NCBI GenBank assembly: GCA_018648945.1
Contig: JABGQJ010000545.1
Span: 1-5,407 of the forward strand
Source of the DNA: Victivallales bacterium
Lineage (GTDB): Bacteria; Verrucomicrobiota; Lentisphaeria; Oligosphaerales; Lenti-02
Direction of reading: 5' to 3'
DNA: 5,407 nt
The notes under the pieces are model-generated. The model was not told the origin of the DNA. It was given only the letters and a program-made list of their open reading frames with translations, and ran no database searches. Positions 1 through 4,870 of this stretch are shown here, piece after piece. Positions within the stretch are counted from its first letter, which is position 1; each line of letters opens with the position of its first letter. A program made the position numbers and the translations under genes.

Positions 1-750
1 CTGAAGCGACCACGCCCCGTCGGCGCCAATCTTCGCCGCAGGCAGCGTAAGCACGGTCTTCCTGCCGTCCAGGACAACACCGGAGACCGTCGCGCCAGCA
101 AGTGTGCCGACGAGTTCTCCCTTCACGGTCATTGTCTTGCGGCGGACCGAGGTATCAATGGCTACGTCATCCAGATAGGCCTGCGGACGGGCGAGGAGCT
201 CCACCTCGTCCCATAGCCCCATGAGATTCCAGTGCCCACCGATGGGTGCCAGGATCTTGCCCCGCATGGCGGAACTGCGCCGCAGGTCGCGGTCGGCATC
301 CTCGGGGACTTGGAAGTTCTCCGCGAAGGTGGCGCTCCAGTCCTGGCAGCGCACGGCCAGCTCCACGGTTGCCCCCGGTCGGGCGTACTTGGTCAGTTCC
401 ACCTCGAATGGCGTCCAGCCTTCCAGGCGCTCCCCGACCAGCTTGCCACCCACGAACACGGCGGGCGCATAGCGCGCGCCCCACAGCTTCAGGAATACCC
501 GCTGGCCTTGCCATGCCGCAAGTATGGATAGCTGCCGCCGATACCAGGCGTAGCGGGTGCCCTTGGCCGCGGTGCCCGACATGGTGGAGGGCACGGGCGC
601 GTCCTGCCACTCCGCATCAGCCGCCGGCAACTCCCGACTGGGCGTGCCAACCCGCGACCACGTGCCGTTTAGGGATAGCGTCTCACGCGCTGGCGCCACG
701 AAGGCGCCAACCAGGATACAGAGGGGCAACCAACAGGCTTTGCTGCTCAT
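1..750 (-). CDS. Secreted glycoside hydrolase family 2-type protein, N-terminal part (3' end beyond window)
   Basis: The 250 codons from the ATG at 750 stay open to the window edge, so only the N-terminus is seen. Residues 1-21 form a signal peptide (short polar start, hydrophobic core, A-P-A cleavage site before R22), which predicts export. Residues about 26-190 look like the GH2 sugar-binding jelly roll: LSLNGTW at 26-31, an APVPSTM segment at 51-57, YAWYRRQL at 68-74, then GQRVFLKLWGA...VFVGG...GWTPFEVELT, the usual strand pattern of these domains. GGHWNLMGLWDEVELLARP at 171-189 ends the jelly roll, and the rest begins an Ig-like domain. The catalytic barrel lies outside, so beta-galactosidase, beta-mannosidase, beta-glucuronidase or a non-catalytic relative are all possible. 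The start is supported by a Shine-Dalgarno match and by its position 17 bp after the preceding gene, which points to one operon with the GH99-like gene. Confidence 0.85.
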   Translation of the reverse strand, partial: MSSKACWLPLCILVGAFVAPARETLSLNGTWSRVGTPSRELPAADAEWQDAPVPSTMSGTAAKGTRYAWYRRQLSILAAWQGQRVFLKLWGARYAPAVFVGGKLVGERLEGWTPFEVELTKYARPGATVELAVRCQDWSATFAENFQVPEDADRDLRRSSAMRGKILAPIGGHWNLMGLWDEVELLARPQAYLDDVAIDTSVRRKTMTVKGELVGTLAGATVSGVVLDGRKTVLTLPAAKIGADGAWSLQ

Positions 751-757
751 CGGGAAT

Positions 758-762
758 CTCCC
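758..762 (-). promoter_or_regulatory. Ribosome binding site of the GH2-type gene
   Basis: The minus strand reads GGGAG here, 7 nt before the ATG at 750. It lies in the 17-bp gap after the stop codon of the GH99-like gene, which fixes the start and supports translation from a shared mRNA. Confidence 0.7.
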
Positions 763-767
763 ACGAA

Positions 768-2792
768 TCACTTGGGCAATGTGCCCTGCACGTAACGCAG
801 AATGGCATCCAGCACGCGCTCGCGCTCGGGATGCGCCAACAGAGCGGATGCGACGTAGACAATGCGCCCGGAACCCAACGTACCGCCCGGCTGCACGCTG
901 GCAACGGCATCGCCGCCGTCCGTGCCATCGGCGTGGACCACGCGAGCGAGGGACTGGTAGCTCTTGGCCTTCGGGTAGAGACTGGCACGCATGAGCCGCG
1001 AGCCCTGCTTTTTGGGTACCTGCCAGGCCGCGAGGTCCGGCGCGAGCTCCTTGGCGAAGGCGACCGTGCTGCCTTTCGGAACCGTGCTCATCTCCAGGTG
1101 GAAACCGAACTCCCTTGCCCGTGCCCCCTTGTCCGGGTAGAACATGGGATAGGCCCCACCCGCCATCACCAGCAACGTGCCGCCACGACTGAGGTGCTTC
1201 TGGACGTAGGTCACGATGTCCGCCACCGGCGTCTTGCCTTCGTTGAACCCCTCGCGCCCAGCACCGACGATCACCAATGGCAGCGCCTCCTTGCGATCCA
1301 GCAGTTCCCCCCAGTCGGCAGGCTGAATGCCCATGGCATCGGCGTTGTATAGGTCGCGAACCCAGGGGCTGTAGGGTTCGGCATGAATGGGAATCGAGAC
1401 GCCCTTGAACCAGCCCTGCCAACGGGCCACAGCCTCTGCCGAGAAGAGGCTCTTCGCCTTGTAGAACTCCAACTGGGACATCGGGCGGTAGGTCTGCTGG
1501 GCCGGATCGGGTTTCACCACAGGGAAAGACACGTCCTCGCCACGCAGCAGACGTCCGCCCAGTCCCGCCAAGCGCAGGTAGTGGTCGCTGGGCAACCCAT
1601 CGTAGGTGGCGAAGCGACCGACCGGCGGCTGATTGGTGCACTTGAAGATGGCGGTCCCTTCGTCCACTTCGTCGAACATGGCCACGTAGACCATGTCCAT
1701 GCCGTAGCGTTTCACGGCCTCCAATTGGCTCCAGAGGAAGCGCCCACCCAGCCGGGGAATCTGGTCCAGCGTGGCGTTGCCCTTCTGGAGATTCGTCCAG
1801 CTGAAGCCGGGGAAGGCCACGGCATAGTAGTCGAGCTCGTTCTGCTGGCAGAACTTCAGGTCCTTCGGCCAGTAGCGGCGGAAGTGCTGCTCTGCCCCCT
1901 CGGGAGAGCCGTAGCGCCCCACATTCCAGGGACTGATAATGGTGGCGTACTTCTTCAGCAACGTCATCCGCTCGTCCTTCCAGGACGCCCAATCGTTGGG
2001 CACCCCCAACATGATCGTGCAGCCGCCATTCTCCGGCTTCTTGAAGAACTGCAGCAGCTCCTCCGCCGCCTTTGCATCAAACTTCCGGTGCCCGAAGCCG
2101 TACCCCCAAAGCGATACCACTGGGGCGCCGCGATGACGCATGTAGGCGAGGGTCTTCATCAGCTTCATCTCGTTGACCAAGCGCGTCCAGTCCGCCTTCA
2201 TCACATCTACGGCCCGACGGTCGAAGTTCACATCGTACATCACCGCATAGAGCCGACCATTTCGGTTCGCCGCTTCCCGACAGCGATTGAGCACAGCACA
2301 GCTCCGCTGGTAGTTCCAGTTCTTCTGGTTGCTGACACAGCTGCCGAACCGCTGCACAAAGGCCCCATCGATCCCATACTCAGCCATCCACTTGAAATGC
2401 CGGTTCACCGTCTTCCGCACGGCGGAACTGAACACCCGAGCCGGGGTGCCATCCGGGTAGCGGAAATTGGTAGGGAAGGTCTCGTCCTCGTCGTGTTCGG
2501 TCAGATCGGGCCAGAGATCGACGGTGCAGCGCGGCGGCGTCCGATCCACACCGCCCCAATGGACGAAGCCTGGCTTGTAGCCATCGCCCTTGGCCAGGAA
2601 CCAGCCCTGGTAGCCAGCCATGACCTTCTGGCGGATCGTGGAATTGTCCACGCCTTTGACCACCGGGCCAGTGTAGGGAGACAGCGATTCGCTGAGCGTC
2701 ATGGCCCGGTGAACTCCTTGGGCGACCGTGTGGGTAGTGCAGAAAGCGGCAGACAGCAGAACAGTCACGGCGAAGAGGCGGCTACTCGTCAT
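768..2792 (-). CDS. Secreted GH71/GH99-like glycosidase with C-terminal amidotransferase-like domain
   Basis: This is a 674-residue protein. Residues 1-24 are a signal peptide (MTSSR, hydrophobic core, cleavage likely after T-V-A), so it is exported. Residues about 55-420 match the GH71/GH99-like family often annotated 'xylosidase/arabinosidase': QKVMAGYQGWF at 55-65, VHW at 77-79, CTVDLWPD at 89-96, FKWMAEYGIDGAFVQRF at 133-149, GGCTIMLGVP at 256-265, SPWNVGRY at 287-294, FPGFSW at 327-332. FDEVDEGTAIF at 373-383 corresponds to the NEWHEGT motif of GH99 endo-alpha-mannosidases, whose two glutamates are catalytic; here they would be E375 and E378 (by analogy, not alignment). Residues about 440-670 resemble a class I amidotransferase/ThuA-like fold (LPLVIVGAG at 504-512, RGGTLLVMAGGAYP at 536-549) without a nucleophilic Cys in the expected turn. 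The ATG at 2792 is chosen over upstream in-frame starts because of the signal peptide and an AGGGGA ribosome site. The substrate is unknown. Confidence 0.9.
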   Translation of the reverse strand: MTSSRLFAVTVLLSAAFCTTHTVAQGVHRAMTLSESLSPYTGPVVKGVDNSTIRQKVMAGYQGWFLAKGDGYKPGFVHWGGVDRTPPRCTVDLWPDLTEHDEDETFPTNFRYPDGTPARVFSSAVRKTVNRHFKWMAEYGIDGAFVQRFGSCVSNQKNWNYQRSCAVLNRCREAANRNGRLYAVMYDVNFDRRAVDVMKADWTRLVNEMKLMKTLAYMRHRGAPVVSLWGYGFGHRKFDAKAAEELLQFFKKPENGGCTIMLGVPNDWASWKDERMTLLKKYATIISPWNVGRYGSPEGAEQHFRRYWPKDLKFCQQNELDYYAVAFPGFSWTNLQKGNATLDQIPRLGGRFLWSQLEAVKRYGMDMVYVAMFDEVDEGTAIFKCTNQPPVGRFATYDGLPSDHYLRLAGLGGRLLRGEDVSFPVVKPDPAQQTYRPMSQLEFYKAKSLFSAEAVARWQGWFKGVSIPIHAEPYSPWVRDLYNADAMGIQPADWGELLDRKEALPLVIVGAGREGFNEGKTPVADIVTYVQKHLSRGGTLLVMAGGAYPMFYPDKGARAREFGFHLEMSTVPKGSTVAFAKELAPDLAAWQVPKKQGSRLMRASLYPKAKSYQSLARVVHADGTDGGDAVASVQPGGTLGSGRIVYVASALLAHPERERVLDAILRYVQGTLPK

Positions 2793-2798
2793 GGAGTG

Positions 2799-2804
2799 TC
2801 CCCT
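2799..2804 (-). promoter_or_regulatory. Ribosome binding site of the GH99-like gene
   Basis: The minus strand reads AGGGGA, 6 nt before the ATG at 2792. This match, with the signal peptide directly after that ATG, decides the start against an open in-frame extension reaching back to 3143. Confidence 0.65.
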
Positions 2805-2841
2805 GTAAAGGTTGGCCCACATCATCTTCACGCCCGGCCAT

Positions 2842-2870
2842 ACGGTAGTTGAGGCGATGCGGTCTGACAA
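2842..2870 (-). promoter_or_regulatory. Possible sigma70-type promoter for the GH99-like gene
   Basis: On the minus strand, TTGTCA (2870-2865, five of six matches to the -35 consensus) is followed after 17 nt by TACCGT (2847-2842, only three of six matches to the -10 consensus). The site lies about 50 bp before the start codon. The -10 is poor and such matches occur by chance, so this is only a candidate. Confidence 0.2.
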
Positions 2871-2893
2871 ACCATGGGGGAAGTGCAGGGGAG

Positions 2894-2963
2894 GAATGCA
2901 GAATCCCGCCGAGGGGGGACGAGTGCGAAGCTCGCCCCGCTGTGCGGGGTGAGAATGCAGAAT
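2894..2963. repeat. 11-nt direct repeat pair flanking a hairpin
   Basis: GAATGCAGAAT occurs at 2894-2904 and again at 2953-2963, 59 bp apart. The segment between them contains the hairpin at 2931-2953, whose right arm touches the second copy. This could be a small dispersed non-coding element or the trace of a short duplication. No transposase or coding capacity is present. Confidence 0.5.
2931..2953. other. 10-bp GC-rich hairpin
   Basis: The arms are CTCGCCCCGC (2931-2940) and GCGGGGTGAG (2944-2953), with a TGT loop. Nine positions are Watson-Crick pairs and one is G/T on the plus strand (A/C if read from the minus strand). No T-run follows on either strand, so it is not a typical intrinsic terminator. 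Confidence 0.5.
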
Positions 2964-3029
2964 GGGGGTCTGACTGGTTGGGATCGGCGTGTGGGGAGGG
3001 AGCGTTCCAGCGGACGGATCGGTCGGATC

Positions 3030-3065
3030 GGACCTGTGTGGTTCCCGGGAGTAAGGCACAGGTCC
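3030..3065. repeat. Perfect 9-bp inverted repeat
   Basis: GGACCTGTG (3030-3038) and CACAGGTCC (3057-3065) are exact reverse complements separated by 18 bp. The spacer contains the palindrome TCCCGGGA (3043-3050). It could be a regulator operator or an RNA stem in the GH99-like gene leader; no known regulator site is recognised. Confidence 0.45.
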
Positions 3066-3072
3066 CTTCCGT

Positions 3073-3096
3073 CCCCTCCGTCCCTCCCCTCCCCCC
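3073..3096 (-). other. Potential G-quadruplex tract
   Basis: The plus strand has C-runs at 3073-3076, 3082-3084, 3086-3089 and 3091-3096. The minus strand therefore has four G-runs of at least three, separated by loops of 1, 1 and 5 nt, which fits the standard quadruplex pattern. The G-rich strand has the same sense as any mRNA leader of the GH99-like gene. It may also be plain low-complexity sequence. Confidence 0.4.
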
Positions 3097-3168
3097 ACGG
3101 CCTTCTGCGGCACCGCTGTTCTTGGCCTGCCATGAATCTCCACCTCGGTGCGCCAGCAGCGGCAGTCG

Positions 3169-3208
3169 CTTGGCGGAACGAGTCGGCAACGCCGACCGTG
3201 CCGCCAAG
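3169..3208. other. Long two-tier hairpin
   Basis: The outer arms CTTGGCGG (3169-3176) and CCGCCAAG (3201-3208) pair perfectly. The inner arms GTCGGC (3182-3187) and GCCGAC (3191-3196) pair perfectly around an AAC loop. Between the tiers, ACG (3178-3180) can pair with CGT (3197-3199), leaving one mismatch and one bulged base. This gives about 17 base pairs in 40 nt. There is no T-run after it on either strand. It lies about 110 bp past the GH31/36-like gene stop, so it could protect a 3' end or belong to a dispersed palindromic repeat. Confidence 0.6.
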
Positions 3209-3224
3209 CCGCATCGAGGGGTTC

Positions 3225-3266
3225 GGAGAGACCAGTCTCCCCGGCGGGGCTTCGGGGCTGGCCCCG
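3225..3266. other. Cluster of short GC-rich inverted repeats
   Basis: Three small stems follow each other: GGAGA/TCTCC (3225-3229 and 3236-3240), CCCC/GGGG (3239-3242 and 3246-3249), and CGGGGC/GCCCCG (3253-3258 and 3261-3266, 2-nt loop). Each alone could be chance in GC-rich DNA; together they add to the structured character of the spacer. Confidence 0.35.
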
Positions 3267-3285
3267 TCCCCCTCAAGTCCAAGAC

Positions 3286-3304
3286 AAGCGGCGAGACGCC
3301 GCTT
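3286..3304 (-). terminator. Candidate terminator hairpin after the GH31/36-like gene
   Basis: On the minus strand AAGCGGCG and CGCCGCTT form a perfect 8-bp stem with a TCT loop, starting 14 nt after the stop codon at 3319-3321. The position suits a transcript end. The following bases (GTCTTGGACTT) have only scattered T residues, so intrinsic termination would be inefficient; an mRNA-stabilising 3' stem is an alternative. Confidence 0.4.
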
Positions 3305-3318
3305 CCACTCTCCCGAAC

Positions 3319-4596
3319 TCACAGGCGGCAGGTGTGGCGTTCCAGGTACTCGCGGAGGGCAGTCACAGCTTGCTCACCGAACCGGTCGGGGAGCAGGCTG
3401 ACGACTGGGTAGCGCTGCATATCCGTATAGCCATCGAAGAGTCTGAGATGACGAATGAAATCCCGCTCGCAGACCTTGGGTTCATTGCCGCCGGCGTGGT
3501 CGATATTGATTACCTTGTCCGGCGCGCAGAGCTCGCAGACCCGCAGGTGGGCCAACGTCAGCCCCTGCCAATCCCAACCGTTCTGGATATTCACATCATT
3601 CACCCGTACCGCATCCACCCAGCGGGAGAAGAACACATCCGGATGATGGCTCTCCACCTCCACCGTGGGGTCAACCGACTTGATCGCCTCGTAGGCGCAC
3701 TGGATCAGTTCGGCCATCTGCTTGCGCGGCCCATAGTAGAAGTCCAACTTGAACTTACGGAAGCCCATGGCGATGTAGCGGGCGAAGATCTCGCGATAGA
3801 AATCGACCAGCTTGTCCGAGGCCTTGTGGTAGTACATCCCCCGCGCCTGTCCGGCCTCCTCGGCACCGGTATCCACCAGTCCCTCGAACAGCTCTGGACG
3901 CTCCTTGAGAATGGGGGCCCCGCCCCCAACGCGTGGCAGCCCGAGCCAGAGCGAAGGCACGAACCCCTCGTCTTCGATCCAGTGCACCAGCCCCGGCATA
4001 TCCGGGAACTTCGCTGTGTCCACATGCCAGTAGCCATCGATGCGCGGCGTGCCGCCGCCTTGCCAACCATCGTCGATAGTCAGCTTGCCAGGCGGTAGGC
4101 CAAGCGCCTTCACCCGACGCACGAAGTCCCGGACACTCGCCTCGTCCAGGCAGGCCGGCGGCGGGGTTTTCGTCTTGGCCGCCACAGCCTTCTGCTCCAC
4201 CCACGTCACGTATTCCGGCAGCAGCCAGTGGGGTTGCACCGAGCAGACAGGCGGTGCCGGTGCCTCGACCAGCTCCAGGTACCGGTCGAACTGCTCCCGT
4301 TCCGTGCCACCCTCCAACACCACCAGCTTCTGCCCTTCCGGGATCTCGCAGCGAATGGTCTGTCCCGCCAGCGAGACCCGACCCGACGCGGGCGTCAGGA
4401 ACCCGGCCATCTTGAACTCCGTCGCCACAATGGGCGAGCCGCTCGTCGAGGTCGCATCGATCTCGTGGATGCCCACCGAGAACGGTTGCCGGTGGAAGTA
4501 AGAATTGTGGCCCCACAGATTGTAGAAGGGGGTGAATGCCGAGTGCACCAAGGGCATCTCGAAGGTGCCGGGACCGGTAATGATCTGTTCGTTCAT
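3319..4596 (-). CDS. GH31/GH36-like (retaining alpha-glycosidase) TIM-barrel enzyme, cytoplasmic
   Basis: This 425-residue protein has no signal peptide or membrane segment. Residues 1-110 form a small beta-rich N-terminal region. A barrel starts near PEYVTWVEQK (127-136). Hallmarks of the GH31/GH36 kind of retaining alpha-glycosidase follow: KLTIDDGWQ at 171-179, FPDMPGLVHWIEDEGFVPSLWLGLP at 197-221, and GFRKFKLDFYYG at 278-289, where D285 sits at the usual nucleophile position at the end of a barrel strand. AVRVNDVNIQNGW at 329-341 offers D334 as a candidate acid/base. The expected role is hydrolysis of alpha-linked galactose, glucose or xylose residues by a double-displacement mechanism; the substrate is not known. 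It is short for these families and lacks the large N-terminal super-sandwich of GH36 and most C-terminal beta domains. The ATG at 4596 begins the folded protein; the in-frame extension to 4755 looks non-coding. The ribosome site is weak (GGA about 6 nt before the ATG). Confidence 0.85.
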   Translation of the reverse strand: MNEQIITGPGTFEMPLVHSAFTPFYNLWGHNSYFHRQPFSVGIHEIDATSTSGSPIVATEFKMAGFLTPASGRVSLAGQTIRCEIPEGQKLVVLEGGTEREQFDRYLELVEAPAPPVCSVQPHWLLPEYVTWVEQKAVAAKTKTPPPACLDEASVRDFVRRVKALGLPPGKLTIDDGWQGGGTPRIDGYWHVDTAKFPDMPGLVHWIEDEGFVPSLWLGLPRVGGGAPILKERPELFEGLVDTGAEEAGQARGMYYHKASDKLVDFYREIFARYIAMGFRKFKLDFYYGPRKQMAELIQCAYEAIKSVDPTVEVESHHPDVFFSRWVDAVRVNDVNIQNGWDWQGLTLAHLRVCELCAPDKVINIDHAGGNEPKVCERDFIRHLRLFDGYTDMQRYPVVSLLPDRFGEQAVTALREYLERHTCRL

Positions 4597-4870
4597 GGGG
4601 ATCCGCGTTGTTGCCAACCACTCCGGGCATCGCCAAGCCGCTGGCGCGCCCTGTTTCGTGCCACGACATAGAGTTCCCCACGAAGCACCACAATGCCAGT
4701 CCCGGTTCGCTAAGTGCGCACTGCAACCACTTGCCACCGCGGTCGCACGACGCACTGGCGCACGTGGCTACCGCACAGAGCGGGACCGCCCTGCGGGGGC
4801 TTCGGCCCAACTCGCCCGGGAGGACGAGTGGGGGCAAGAGACGCGCGTGGGGAGGGCGCACTGCCCTGGA
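4597..4870. other. Spacer upstream of the GH31/36-like gene with weak promoter and palindrome candidates
   Basis: No gene is credible here. A marginal promoter on the minus strand pairs TTGTGG (4693-4688) with TATGTC (4670-4665) at 17-nt spacing, three of six matches each. The perfect 10-bp palindrome AGTGCGCACT at 4713-4722 lies about 20 bp upstream of it and could be an operator, though palindromes of this length are expected a few times by chance in a window this size. A GGGC/GCCC stem with a TTCG loop (plus strand) at 4797-4808 is the only notable hairpin near the 3' side of the flavoprotein gene, and it has no T-run. Confidence 0.3.

Larger units (their letters stand above)
2805..3318. 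other. Long non-coding spacer rich in inverted repeats
   Basis: The spacer between the GH31/36-like gene stop and the GH99-like gene ribosome site carries no convincing gene. Open frames exist on both strands, but their translations are rich in Arg, Pro, Gly and Ser, match no recognisable family and lack sensible starts. What it does hold is structure: hairpins at 2931-2953, 3030-3065, 3169-3208, 3225-3266 and 3286-3304, an 11-nt direct repeat at 2894 and 2953, the 8-nt repeat CGGATCGG at 3015-3022 and 3024-3031, and a C-rich run at 3064-3096 (G-rich on the minus strand). The half nearest the GH99-like gene would be its promoter region or 5' leader; the half nearest the GH31/36-like gene would be its 3' flank. 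Confidence 0.7.

Noticed and set aside
2730..2745. Possible lipoprotein cysteine (C18) in the GH99-like signal peptide
   Set aside because: The residues before it are A-A-F, and Phe at the -1 position does not fit a lipobox. An ordinary signal peptidase I site at T-V-A fits better.
1383..2852. A 489-codon open frame on the plus strand opposite the GH99-like gene
   Set aside because: Its translation is low in recognisable structure and rich in His, Arg, Pro and Leu. It lies exactly opposite a gene with strong family motifs, and long antisense frames are expected in GC-rich DNA with biased third codon positions.
2793..3143. In-frame N-terminal extension of the GH99-like protein
   Set aside because: The extra 117 residues are Arg/Pro/Ser-rich, cross the G-rich tract and hairpins, and would bury a clear signal peptide. 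The ATG at 2792 has a good ribosome site.
3148..4098. A 316-codon open frame on the plus strand
   Set aside because: It is mostly antisense to the GH31/36-like gene and starts inside the hairpin-rich spacer; no family motif is visible.
4597..4755. In-frame N-terminal extension of the GH31/36-like protein by 53 residues
   Set aside because: The extension shows no domain or signal peptide character and looks like translated spacer; the family-like sequence starts at the ATG at 4596.
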